DNA of 64,000 nucleotides, taken from contig NZ_PKIE01000007.1 in NCBI RefSeq assembly GCF_002860865.1, positions 1-64,000 of the forward strand. Reading direction: 5' to 3'. Made by a program: the position numbers and the translations under genes. Positions 26,231 through 33,535 of this stretch are shown here, one piece after another. The notes under the pieces are model-generated. The model ran no database searches and was not told the origin of the DNA. It saw only the letters and a list, made by a program, of their open reading frames with translations. The DNA is from Streptococcus mitis. Its GTDB lineage: Bacteria; Bacillota; Bacilli; Lactobacillales; Streptococcaceae. Each line of letters opens with the position of its first letter. Within the stretch, counting starts at the first letter, position 1.

Positions 26231-26419
26231 CTAATAATCTTCTAAAAGCCACTCTATCACACTTTCGTAAATGCGCTTAGGTGCATCGTAGTTGCCAGCT
26301 TCAATTTTTGCTAGAGTAGGAGGTGTAATTTTTAGTTTCTTGGCTAACTGAACTTTTCCAAGCTGAAGCTCCCCTCGTTTTCGACGAACTTTTTTTGCAT
26401 GTTCTATTGTTAATAACAT
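26231..26419 (-). CDS. Cro-like XRE DNA-binding protein
   Basis: 62 residues from ATG 26419. The helix-turn-helix is VQLAKKLKITPPTLAKIEAGNYDAP (read in two parts), and the protein is little more than that domain. It is the first leftward gene, directly downstream of the consensus promoter at 26482-26510 and opposite the CI-like repressor. By position it is the Cro-type switch protein. A TTG at 26425 is a possible alternative start. Confidence 0.78.
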   Translation of the reverse strand: MLLTIEHAKKVRRKRGELQLGKVQLAKKLKITPPTLAKIEAGNYDAPKRIYESVIEWLLEDY

Positions 26420-26455
26420 TATCAACTCACTCCTTTCTAAAAAATCTTGATTTGG

Positions 26456-26533
26456 ACGAAAGTTTTTTCATCACACTTTGAATTATAAACGAATTTATTT
26501 TCGTTGTCAAGCGATAAATGAAATTTTTTTCGT
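26456..26533. promoter_or_regulatory. Three-operator genetic switch of the satellite
   Basis: Three 16-bp partial palindromes share the pattern AYGAAW-N4-TTTCRT: ACGAAAGTTTTTTCAT (26456-26471), ACGAATTTATTTTCGT (26489-26504) and ATGAAATTTTTTTCGT (26518-26533). The middle one exactly fills the 17-nt spacer of a leftward consensus promoter, -35 TTGACA (26505-26510) and -10 TATAAT (26482-26487). Repressor bound there must exclude polymerase. Confidence 0.8.
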
Positions 26534-26563
26534 CTATGATTTTATTTTTTCTCTCTACTATGT

Positions 26564-26569
26564 TATACT
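26564..26569 (+). promoter_or_regulatory. -10 of the repressor promoter
   Basis: TGT-TATACT is an extended -10 element about 28 nt before the repressor ATG, with a poor -35. The third operator (26518-26533) lies upstream, a position suited to activation or autoregulation. Confidence 0.5.
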
Positions 26570-26596
26570 TTAGATAAACGTATAAGAGGATAACTA

Positions 26597-27235
26597 ATGG
26601 AAAAACAAACACCTAAAAATAATCTAAAAAAACTTAGAATAGAAAAAGGATTCTCCCAAAAAGAATTTTACGAAGATATTATAAAAAAAGAACTAGGTTT
26701 GAATATTACTTTACGAACTTATCAAAATTGGGAAAATCCAAATAATGAAATCAAATCAAAACCTGCTCTACTACTTGCAGAATATTTCGGGGTAAATGTT
26801 GGATATCTTTTAGGGGAAGACGAAAGAAGAACAACCTACCTAACCTCTACTCTAGAGAAATATAGTGATAACATGGAATCCCCAGTAGATTTCGCAGGAT
26901 ATGGTTTGTTGGCGCTAACTCGTGGTGAAAAAGTAAGGGATACCGTAATAGAAAACCTTAGAGAAATCACAGACTATTATGGACATAGAAGATTTGCTAA
27001 AGAAGAATTTAAAAATTGGAGTCAAGAAAAAAAAGATCTTATGTTAAAAGGAATGCAAGACTATGCTGATTCAAATATCGGAAGATTTCTTGCAGGTCTA
27101 ATGACCTTTCCTGATAAGACTAAAATTACTATTATTGATTTTTTAACACTAGACAATAAAGAAAGGGAAGCTGTTAGTACAATAATTTCCTCGTTAGCTG
27201 ATAATCCTGTTCTTCATAAAGATTATGACGACTAA
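26597..27235 (+). CDS. CI-like satellite repressor
   Basis: 212 residues. An N-terminal XRE helix-turn-helix (LKKLRIEKGFSQKEFYEDI, then LRTYQNWENPNNEIKSKPAL and LLAEYFGVNVGYLLGED) is followed by a helical C-terminal domain with no S24 peptidase Ser/Lys signature. It is thus unlikely to self-cleave after SOS. Like SaPI Stl repressors it may be removed by a helper-phage protein, which is inference. RBS GAGGA precedes ATG 26597. Divergent from the Cro-like gene. Confidence 0.82.
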   Translation: MEKQTPKNNLKKLRIEKGFSQKEFYEDIIKKELGLNITLRTYQNWENPNNEIKSKPALLLAEYFGVNVGYLLGEDERRTTYLTSTLEKYSDNMESPVDFAGYGLLALTRGEKVRDTVIENLREITDYYGHRRFAKEEFKNWSQEKKDLMLKGMQDYADSNIGRFLAGLMTFPDKTKITIIDFLTLDNKEREAVSTIISSLADNPVLHKDYDD

Positions 27236-27263
27236 TATAAAATCACTAATCACTATATAAGCT

Positions 27264-27310
27264 CCATATCCGCCAATAGCTACTTTATCTCATAGGCCTA
27301 TTGTTAAAAA
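27264..27310. repeat. 47-bp cassette-boundary repeat, copy 1
   Basis: It starts CCATATCCGCCAATAGC and ends CTATTGTTAAAAA. It aligns without gaps to 27918-27964 with 36 of 47 identities. Both copies keep the complementary arms CAATAG and CTATTG. Confidence 0.7.
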
Positions 27311-27368
27311 TATGGGATATCGCACTAAATCTTTTATCAGAAAAACATCAGCATATAGGAGGCTACTT

Positions 27369-27908
27369 ATGAAAAAATTACTAAGCACGTCAGCTATTTT
27401 ACTTTCTGCTACCCTTCTAGTAGCTTGCTCTAACAATCAATCAACTACCAAAGATAGCTCGGAGCAACCAAAAACGGAGCAAAAAAATACTACTTCAACA
27501 AACACAAAAGCCAAAGTAGATAACAGTAAATACGATGATCTAATTTCTGAAATCAAATCAAAATTAGATCCTGAATCAACTGGCGCAATAAGCGTTAAAA
27601 TTCAAAATAACGTAATCGATTCAGATTCATCCGAACCGCATGATACAATCATGATTTTGCTAACTGGAACGGCTAAAGATAGCGCAAAAGAGACTATGGA
27701 CGCAATCAATTCAAATTCTGCTACAACTAATCAGCAAAATGCAATTACCGTATTTCGGATGTCTATATCTGAGTTTGCTAAAAAATTACCAGACGACAAT
27801 ACTACTCTTTCCCTTGGGTATGAAAAATCTGCTGATCAATACGACTTAATCGCAAAATCTGCAAAACAAAAAGATTTTATCCCTATTGGAGAACTCATCG
27901 TAAATTAA
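27369..27908 (+). CDS. Satellite-encoded surface lipoprotein
   Basis: 179 residues from ATG 27369 (RBS AGGAGG). Signal peptide MKKLLSTSAILLSATLLVAC has the lipobox LVAC. A Ser/Thr/Lys-rich linker of about 40 residues leads to a 115-residue globular domain (KYDDLISEIKSKLDPE...). The domain is not recognised. Position between repressor and integrase is where temperate streptococcal phages carry superinfection-exclusion lipoproteins (Ltp of TP-J34), so a phage-exclusion role is plausible but unproven. It is flanked by degenerate repeats. Confidence 0.72.
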   Translation: MKKLLSTSAILLSATLLVACSNNQSTTKDSSEQPKTEQKNTTSTNTKAKVDNSKYDDLISEIKSKLDPESTGAISVKIQNNVIDSDSSEPHDTIMILLTGTAKDSAKETMDAINSNSATTNQQNAITVFRMSISEFAKKLPDDNTTLSLGYEKSADQYDLIAKSAKQKDFIPIGELIVN

Positions 27909-27964
27909 AAAACTCCCCCATATTCGCCAATAGCGCCCCTATTTCTAAGGTCTATTGTGCAAAA
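27907..27964. repeat. Cassette-boundary repeat, copy 2
   Basis: The 47-bp unit (27918-27964) matches 27264-27310 at 36 positions. Its left part, 27907-27928 (AAAAAACTCCCCCATATTCG plus CC), is identical to 29017-29038 before the integrase. It begins at the lipoprotein stop codon. Confidence 0.72.
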
Positions 27965-28097
27965 ACAGAGGAAATTGAAGAATAGAAAGCCATTTTTACA
28001 GACTAAAGCGCAAAAAAACGGCAAAATTGACAAATAGAGATGACTAATATCTTCTAAACCATCGGCGAAATCGTGGGCATATATAGAGAGAATTAAA

Positions 28098-28862
28098 ATG
28101 AACAAAGAAAATCCATATTTTGAACAAACCAAACAAAACTACATAGAAGTTGAAAAACTCTATAAACTTGGTAAAGCAAAGCATACATCTTCTAAATACA
28201 GATTTCTTGCACCAGCAGTTAAAAGACAATCTGAACAATTCTTATTTGAAGCCAAGACTCAAAAAAGAAAATATTGGAAATTCAGTCGTGGTTCTCTGGT
28301 ATTCGTAGAGTTCGGTGTAAATATAGGTGGAGAATTATCAAATAATCATTGGGCTATTGTCTTAGACAAAGTAGATAGTCCCTATAAAAAAACACTTACA
28401 GTAATTCCTCTAACATCTAAAAATCAAATAGATACTGTACTCATAGACGAAGTCATTGCAGAATATCCTTCTATTTTGCTTGATGAATATATTGAAAAAT
28501 TACACAAAGAATTATTTGCCTACCTAAAATATTTAGATTCCAATAATGCAGTTACTGAAGCTGCCTTATCGGATGTCTACCAAGCTTATACAGAACAATT
28601 TTCAAACGAAATAATTCAACCTAAGATAATAGACGATGATAACCTTAAACGGACACAATCAGAAATAAATGACGTTATTGAATTAACTCAATACTACAAA
28701 AAATACATTAAGCGTTCTTATGCCAAGTGTAATAACCTTCAAACAATCAGCAAAGATAGAATTTTAAAGAAAAATAGATTAGATCCAATCGGAAAAATGA
28801 AAGTATCTGATAACACATTGGACAAAATTAACGAAAAGTTAAAAGAATTATACCTTTTCTAA
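28098..28862 (+). CDS. PemK/MazF-like toxin-family protein
   Basis: 254 residues. Residues about 60-115 carry the PemK/MazF core: FSRGSLVFVEFG, then NNHWAIVLDKVDSPYKK and LTVIPLTSKNQ. The rest is a long helical extension rich in Lys, Asp and Asn. Members of this fold cut RNA. No protein antitoxin gene is adjacent. Instead a predicted structured small RNA follows. It is rightward, between the lipoprotein and the integrase, a usual site for accessory defence genes in satellites. Confidence 0.72.
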   Translation: MNKENPYFEQTKQNYIEVEKLYKLGKAKHTSSKYRFLAPAVKRQSEQFLFEAKTQKRKYWKFSRGSLVFVEFGVNIGGELSNNHWAIVLDKVDSPYKKTLTVIPLTSKNQIDTVLIDEVIAEYPSILLDEYIEKLHKELFAYLKYLDSNNAVTEAALSDVYQAYTEQFSNEIIQPKIIDDDNLKRTQSEINDVIELTQYYKKYIKRSYAKCNNLQTISKDRILKKNRLDPIGKMKVSDNTLDKINEKLKELYLF

Positions 28863-28866
28863 TCTC

Positions 28867-28985
28867 TTGACATTTTTTAATAATTATATTACAATACAGC
28901 TATTAGGAGTTTAGCTCCATAAAGTTTACATTTGGATTTTAGATCCATAACGTGATAGTAGCCGTATTTGATACGGCTACTTTTC
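28867..28985 (+). ncRNA. Predicted small RNA with tandem hairpins next to the toxin gene
   Basis: A strong promoter (TTGACA 28867-28872, 17 nt, TACAAT 28890-28895) lies 5 nt after the toxin stop. The RNA would start near 28902. It has two 17-nt units, GGAGTTTAGCTCCATAA (28906-28922) and GGATTTTAGATCCATAA (28934-28950), spaced 28 nt, whose two differences compensate and keep the stem. A terminator follows: GTAGCCGTAT/ATACGGCTAC (28958-28967, 28971-28980) and TTTTCTTTTT. The RNA would be about 83 nt, with no ORF. Function unknown; an RNA antitoxin or regulator is a hypothesis. Confidence 0.62.
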
Positions 28986-29016
28986 TTTTTATATTCTAGT
29001 AAACATAACTTAAAAT

Positions 29017-29038
29017 AAAAAACTCCCCCATATTCGCC
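29017..29038. repeat. Cassette-boundary repeat, partial copy 3
   Basis: This 22-bp sequence is identical to 27907-27928. The similarity stops after CATATTCGCC. It lies between the small RNA terminator and the integrase gene. Confidence 0.75.
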
Positions 29039-29124
29039 TTGTTTTCTATTCTGGTACAATTTACCGTCCGACTGCTTAAAATCGAAAATAGAGGGGTTCT
29101 CGTAACTCCTCGCATGGTACAAAC

Positions 29125-29153
29125 TCAAAACCTTTTCTAATTGCTTGCCTGCT
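29125..29153. repeat. 29-bp repeat, copy 2
   Basis: Identical to 24960-24988. It ends 21 nt before the integrase ATG, so it lies in the integrase promoter or leader region. Confidence 0.8.
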
Positions 29154-29174
29154 GATGGAAAAAGGAGTAAAACC

Positions 29175-30341
29175 ATGAAGATTACACAACACACGAAAAA
29201 AGACGGATCAGCAGTCTACCGCTCCAGTATCTATCTTGGTATCGATTCTGTAACTGGTAAGAAGGTCAAGACTACTATATCAGCACGAACAAAGAAAGAA
29301 CTCAAAAACAAGGCCACCCAGGCTAAGGTAGAATTTGAGAAAAACGGCTCTACACGGAAACAACGCTCACATATAACAAGCTATAGGGAACTTGTGGACT
29401 TATTCTGGCAAACCTACCAGCATACCATAAAGACTAATACGCAGATAAAGATAAAAGGTTGCTTAAATAATTACCTCTTGCCCTCATTTGGTACTTACAA
29501 ACTAGATAAACTTACACCTGTCATTATCCAAACTCAGGTAAATAAGTGGGCGGATGAGTACAATCAGGACGGAACGGGATATAAAGAATACAATCACCTT
29601 CATGCCTTAAATAAACGTATTCTACAGTATGGGGTTTCCATCCAAGCATTAGACAATAACCCTGCTCGTGATGTTGTCATTCCTAGAAAGATAACCAGAG
29701 ATAAACAAGAAATTAAATACTTTCAAGATCAGGAACTTAAAAACTTCCTCTCCTATCTCGATAACCTGGAGAATACCTTTGTCAATTTCTATGATACTGT
29801 GCTTTATAAAACGCTCCTAGCTACTGGACTGCGCATCCGTGAATGTCTGGCTCTGGAATGGTCTGATATTGACCTGCAGAACGGAACAATCGATATTAAC
29901 AAAACACTCAACATTTTAAACCAGGTAAACAGTCCTAAGACAAAATCAAGCTATAGAGTTCTAGATATCGATCATAAAACAGTGCTCATGCTTCGCCTCT
30001 ACCGAGCAAGACAAGCAGAAAATGGTAGAAACATTGGCTTAACCTATGAGAAAGTATTCTCTGATAGCTTTGACAACTATGTCAATACTCGAAAGGTTGA
30101 TTATCGCCTACATAAGCACTTAAAAAACGCTAACTGTACTGACTTAGGCTTTCATGCTTTCCGACACACTCACGCTAGTATCTTGCTTAATGCTGGCCTG
30201 CCATACAAGGAAATACAGACACGGCTTGGCCATGCAAAAATATCTGTAACTATGGACACTTACAGCCATTTATCAAAAGAGAACCAAAAAAGAGCAATCT
30301 CATTCTTTGAAACTGCCCTCGAAAAAATAAAAAGTTCTTAA
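29175..30341 (+). CDS. int: Tyrosine-type site-specific integrase
   Basis: 388 residues from ATG 29175 (AAAGGAG 7 nt upstream). It has an N-terminal arm-binding domain, a core-binding SAM-like domain (from about residue 60) and a C-terminal catalytic domain with Arg in ATGLRIRECLALEW, HxxR in HAFRHTHAS, His in LGHAKIS and the nucleophile Tyr in MDTYSHLS. The last codons lie inside the att repeat, and the stop codon is kept in either att version. It integrates and excises the satellite. Confidence 0.93.
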   Translation: MKITQHTKKDGSAVYRSSIYLGIDSVTGKKVKTTISARTKKELKNKATQAKVEFEKNGSTRKQRSHITSYRELVDLFWQTYQHTIKTNTQIKIKGCLNNYLLPSFGTYKLDKLTPVIIQTQVNKWADEYNQDGTGYKEYNHLHALNKRILQYGVSIQALDNNPARDVVIPRKITRDKQEIKYFQDQELKNFLSYLDNLENTFVNFYDTVLYKTLLATGLRIRECLALEWSDIDLQNGTIDINKTLNILNQVNSPKTKSSYRVLDIDHKTVLMLRLYRARQAENGRNIGLTYEKVFSDSFDNYVNTRKVDYRLHKHLKNANCTDLGFHAFRHTHASILLNAGLPYKEIQTRLGHAKISVTMDTYSHLSKENQKRAISFFETALEKIKSS

Positions 30342-30355
30342 AAAAGTCCACAAAA
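30331..30355. repeat. attR core of the satellite
   Basis: AAAGTTCTTAAAAAAGTCC followed by ACAAAA; one difference from attL at 18357-18381. It includes the integrase stop codon. Confidence 0.85.
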
Positions 30356-30403
30356 TAAAAAAAGCGACACATAAAACCCTTATGTATCAACGATTATAGA
30401 ATG

Positions 30404-30440
30404 ATTTCGGTATAATTGACTATTATACCGAAATTTTCTT
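30404..30440 (+). terminator. Strong rightward terminator outside attR
   Basis: ATTTCGGTATAAT (30404-30416) and ATTATACCGAAAT (30422-30434) form a 13-bp perfect stem with a 5-nt loop, followed by TTTCTTATTTTT. It is host DNA and insulates the thi operon end from integrase transcription. Confidence 0.85.
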
Positions 30441-30497
30441 ATTTTTAAAAGAAAAAGGGCGCTGGTAAAGGATAATCTTCACCAACTCCCTATTTTT

Positions 30498-31226
30498 CTA
30501 CTTATCTAAGCCTAATTCTGCCAAGATTTGACGTTTGTAGGCAATCTTTTGGACTTCCTTATCCTCATCTTCAGACCAATCTAGTTTAATTTCTGAAACA
30601 ATCTGCCCAGGGCGATTTTTCAAGATATAGATGCGGTCGCTGAGATTGAGTGCCTCCTCGATACTGTGAGTAATAATCAAGGTTGTTAGCTGCAACTGCT
30701 TGTGAATTTCAAGGTACCAAGCGTGGAGTTCCATCTTGGTCATCTCATCCAAGGCACTAAAGGCCTCATCCAAGAGAAAGAGCTTGTGCCCGAAAAGGTA
30801 AGTTCGAAGCAAGGCTACACGCTGACGCATCCCACCACTGAGTTCATGAGGATACTTATCCCGTACAGCTGTCAACTGGAAGGTCGCAAGAATTTCATCC
30901 GCGCGGGCAATGGCTTCCGCCTTATCCACTTTTTGAATCAAGAGTGGCAGAATGATATTACCAAGCACCGTCTTGTGCTCCAAGAGGAGATCCTTTTGCA
31001 ACATATAACTCACGCGCCCCTTGGGATTCTCCTCCCCATCAAGGACAATTCTCCCTGACTGAACTTCTAAAATCCCAGCGATTAGATTAAAGAGGGTGGT
31101 CTTTCCAACACCACTTGGGCCTAGGATGGAAACCACTTCTCCTGAAGTCACCTGTAGGTTGATATCCTCTAAAATCCTCTCCTGACCATAGGCATAACTG
31201 ACGTGTTCTAGTCTAATTTCTGTCAT
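30498..31226 (-). CDS. thiZ: ABC transporter ATPase for a thiamine precursor
   Basis: 242 residues. Walker A GPSGVGKTT (about residue 37), Q-loop MLQKDLL, signature LSGGMRQR and Walker B LFLLDEAFSALD identify an importer ATPase of the nitrate/sulfonate/HMP type. It powers uptake of the pyrimidine precursor of thiamine with ThiX and ThiY. It is the last gene of the riboswitch-controlled operon, and its start overlaps the thiY stop. Confidence 0.87.
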   Translation of the reverse strand: MTEIRLEHVSYAYGQERILEDINLQVTSGEVVSILGPSGVGKTTLFNLIAGILEVQSGRIVLDGEENPKGRVSYMLQKDLLLEHKTVLGNIILPLLIQKVDKAEAIARADEILATFQLTAVRDKYPHELSGGMRQRVALLRTYLFGHKLFLLDEAFSALDEMTKMELHAWYLEIHKQLQLTTLIITHSIEEALNLSDRIYILKNRPGQIVSEIKLDWSEDEDKEVQKIAYKRQILAELGLDK

Positions 31227-32233
31227 TATTTCACAAATTCATTGGTGAAGCCTTTGTCTGTCAAGTCTTCTTTAAGGATACCATTTTCTTTATCCCATTT
31301 ATAGAAGGCATTCCAGCGAGCTGCATCAAATTGACCCCATTTTTCCTTGTCACTTGCGTATTCTTTTGACAAGTATTTTTGAGATTCGATGACAAAGTCA
31401 CGTTTTTCCTGAAGTTCAGGTGCATTCTTGATAAGGATATCTGCCGCTTCCTCTGGATGCTCCATAGCATATTGGTAACCTTTTTTGATAGCTTGGATAA
31501 CTTTGCGAGCTTCTTCTTTGTTGTCTTTCAGATAGTCATTGTTTGCGATGATAACTGGTGAATAGTAGTCAAACTCCTTGACATAGTCTTTCAAGTACAT
31601 GAAGTTAGCATCTACACCTTGTGATTTAGCAAGAATTCCATCCCATCCATAGTAGATCCATGCAGTATCAAATACTCCATTAGCAATCGGTGTGATAGAG
31701 TTTGAGTCGTTGTTTGGTACTTTTTCAACTTTTTCAAAATCTCCGCCTTGTGATTCTACCAAGGTTTTCAACATAGCAAGTTCAGTTGGGTCATTCCAAG
31801 TTCCGTATTTCTTACCAACCAAGTCCTTTGGACTAGCTACATTGTCAGATTTACGAGAGATAATTCCTGATGTATTGTGTTCAACAATAGCTGCAACGGC
31901 AGTAATACCTGCCCCTTTTTCCAATTTTTTAGCCATGTAGTCTTGGAAATACACTGCAAATGGTGCCTTACCATTGATAACCAAATCAGAAGAACTTTCT
32001 TCTGGTGGTAATTTCAAATCAACATCCACTCCAGCTTCTTTGAAATAACCTTTTTCCTTGGCAACATAAAGCCCTGTGTGATTGGTATTTGGTGTCCAGT
32101 CTAGGATAAAGTCGATTTTCTTAAGTTCTGCTTCCTTATTATCCTTAGAAGCAGTTCCTTGACCACAGGCCACAAGCACAACAGCTACAAGAGCTGTTAA
32201 AACAGTTAAAAACACTTTCCATGTTTTCTTCAT
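31226..32233 (-). CDS. thiY: Substrate-binding lipoprotein, NMT1/THI5-like
   Basis: 335 residues. The lipoprotein signal peptide has its Cys in VVLVACGQG. The mature part opens IDFILDWTPNTNHTGLYVAKEKGYF (in two parts), the NMT1/THI5-like pattern of proteins binding the HMP precursor formylaminopyrimidine. It is anchored outside the membrane and delivers ligand to ThiX. The operon context with a TPP riboswitch supports the thiamine-precursor assignment. Confidence 0.88.
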   Translation of the reverse strand: MKKTWKVFLTVLTALVAVVLVACGQGTASKDNKEAELKKIDFILDWTPNTNHTGLYVAKEKGYFKEAGVDVDLKLPPEESSSDLVINGKAPFAVYFQDYMAKKLEKGAGITAVAAIVEHNTSGIISRKSDNVASPKDLVGKKYGTWNDPTELAMLKTLVESQGGDFEKVEKVPNNDSNSITPIANGVFDTAWIYYGWDGILAKSQGVDANFMYLKDYVKEFDYYSPVIIANNDYLKDNKEEARKVIQAIKKGYQYAMEHPEEAADILIKNAPELQEKRDFVIESQKYLSKEYASDKEKWGQFDAARWNAFYKWDKENGILKEDLTDKGFTNEFVK

Positions 32234-32271
32234 TTCAATTTCCTCTTTTCTTTTTCAGAAACATTCTAATT

Positions 32272-33033
32272 CTACGAACGTTTCCATTTAATAACATATT
32301 TTTCACTAATATCGACCAACTTCATACCCAGAAGGCTGATAATCGATACCAGAATAATAATAGCAAACATGGTATCATACTGAAACAGTTTCTTGGACTG
32401 AATCATGTAGACACCTAGTCCTTCAAAGCCTCCCAACCACTCAGATACCACTGTTGTGATAAAGGCGTAGGAGACACTGACCCTCAGACCTGCATAAAAG
32501 TAAGGCAGGCTGACTGGAATTTTAAAATGCCACAGAATCTGCCAAGGCTTGGCCCGCATAAGACTAAACAAGGTCAGCATATCCTTGTCACAATGCCTAA
32601 AACCGTCCAAAATGCTGACGATGATAGGAAAGGTTGTCGTTAAGATAATCAAGACAATCTTGGGCAAAATCCCATAACCTAGCCACAAGACCAGAATAGG
32701 GGCTATGGCAATGGTCGGAATAGTCTGAACAACCACCATCATAGGGTAAATCAGGTCATTGAGCCAAGTCAAACTATCCATAAGTACAGCCATGAGACAG
32801 GCAATCAAGACTCCCAAAATCAGTCCCAATAAAGCCACTCTCAAGGTCGCCCAGCTATGGTGCCAGAGAAATTCTCTATCACGAACAAAGGCCTGGAGAA
32901 TTTCAAGAGGTGTCGGCAGGATAAACTTGGGGAGAAGTTTAAGAAAACCTGCTAACTGCCAGATTGACAAGACTCCTAGAAAGCCCAATAGACTAATGTG
33001 TCGTCTCAGTATACTTTTCAAGTTTCTCATCAA
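32272..33033 (-). CDS. thiX: ABC transporter permease for a thiamine precursor
   Basis: 253 residues with about six membrane segments and the permease EAA-like loop (FSLMRAKPWQILWHFKIPVSLPY, in two parts), as in BPD-type importers. The first codon is TTG 33033 or ATG 33030. It overlaps the upstream thiamine-binding-protein gene by about 40 nt, indicating coupled translation. Confidence 0.87.
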   Translation of the reverse strand: MMRNLKSILRRHISLLGFLGVLSIWQLAGFLKLLPKFILPTPLEILQAFVRDREFLWHHSWATLRVALLGLILGVLIACLMAVLMDSLTWLNDLIYPMMVVVQTIPTIAIAPILVLWLGYGILPKIVLIILTTTFPIIVSILDGFRHCDKDMLTLFSLMRAKPWQILWHFKIPVSLPYFYAGLRVSVSYAFITTVVSEWLGGFEGLGVYMIQSKKLFQYDTMFAIIILVSIISLLGMKLVDISEKYVIKWKRS

Positions 33034-33283
33034 TACTTAAAATCTCTCCTACATTTATTTTGACATTGGCAAAGACATTATCTGCCTCCTGCCCTGCCAC
33101 CTCTAGCGCTTCTTTGAGAATGCGCATAAGCTCATCAAACTCCCCTTCCAAGACCGTTTCAAATGGTGTCACCACCATAGTTACCTCTTGAGCTTGCAGA
33201 TAAGCAATGACTTGATCGATAACAGCAATCCGATCAATCCCCTGTGATAGGGGTAAAATTTGCAAGGCGATGCTTGCTTTCAT
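32993..33283 (-). CDS. Thiamine-binding MTH1187/YkoF-like protein
   Basis: 96 residues from ATG 33283 (GAGGAGG 6 nt upstream). It shows the MTH1187-type ferredoxin-like pattern: strand ASIALQILPLS, helix VIDQVIAYLQAQ, strand VTMVVTPFETVLEGEFDELM and helix LKEALEVAG. Related cytosolic proteins bind thiamine or HMP and accompany such transporters. It is the first gene of the thi operon and directly follows the riboswitch terminator. Confidence 0.8.
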   Translation of the reverse strand: MKASIALQILPLSQGIDRIAVIDQVIAYLQAQEVTMVVTPFETVLEGEFDELMRILKEALEVAGQEADNVFANVKINVGEILSIDEKLEKYTETTH

Positions 33284-33312
33284 AAGAACCTCCTCTTCTC
33301 GTTTTCCTTTGA

Positions 33313-33347
33313 CAAAAAGAAAAACCTTTACCATATATGGAAAAGGT
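33313..33347 (-). terminator. Expression-platform terminator of the TPP riboswitch
   Basis: On the minus strand ACCTTT, then an inner CCATATATGG self-pairing, then AAAGGT and TTTTTCTTTTT. The stem arms are 33324-33329 and 33342-33347. It sits between the aptamer and the first thi gene. Confidence 0.8.
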
Positions 33348-33364
33348 GCAGAATAGACTAAGTA

Positions 33365-33443
<79 letters not shown>

Positions 33444-33459
33444 TATATTATATGGACAT

Positions 33460-33488
33460 ATGATAGCGCAAAATAAAAAAAATGTCAA
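33460..33488 (-). promoter_or_regulatory. Promoter of the thi operon
   Basis: -35 TTGACA (33483-33488), 17-nt spacer, -10 TATCAT (33460-33465), reading into the riboswitch. Confidence 0.75.
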
Positions 33489-33507
33489 GGAAACTGCTTA
33501 CAGAAAA

Positions 33508-33528
33508 GAGCAGGAAAATTTCCTACTC
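33508..33528 (-). terminator. Terminator after the cbpD-like gene
   Basis: The minus strand reads GAGTAGGAAATTTTCCTGCTC followed by TTTTCTG, a 9-10 bp stem with one G-T pair. Confidence 0.7.
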
Positions 33529-33535
33529 CCATTTT

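Larger units (their letters stand above)
18357..30355. mobile_element. Integrated phage satellite (PICI-like), 12 kb
   Basis: The element is bounded by 25-bp direct repeats (18357-18381 and 30331-30355). It encodes a tyrosine integrase at one end, a CI/Cro-type divergent switch, a replication module, a capsid-type module and a late-type regulator. It lacks terminase large subunit, portal, tail, holin and lysin genes. That composition and size fit a phage-inducible chromosomal island or satellite prophage that depends on a helper phage. Most genes read leftward from the switch. The repressor, lipoprotein, toxin and integrase genes read rightward. It is inserted upstream of the ctsR promoter. 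Confidence 0.85.

Noticed and set aside
26427-26612. 61-codon leftward open frame across the switch region
   Set aside because: It spans all three operators, the consensus promoter and the repressor start. It is a chance frame in AT-rich DNA.
28889-29194. 101-codon leftward open frame against the integrase start
   Set aside because: It covers the predicted small RNA, a repeat and the integrase start on the opposite strand, with no RBS.
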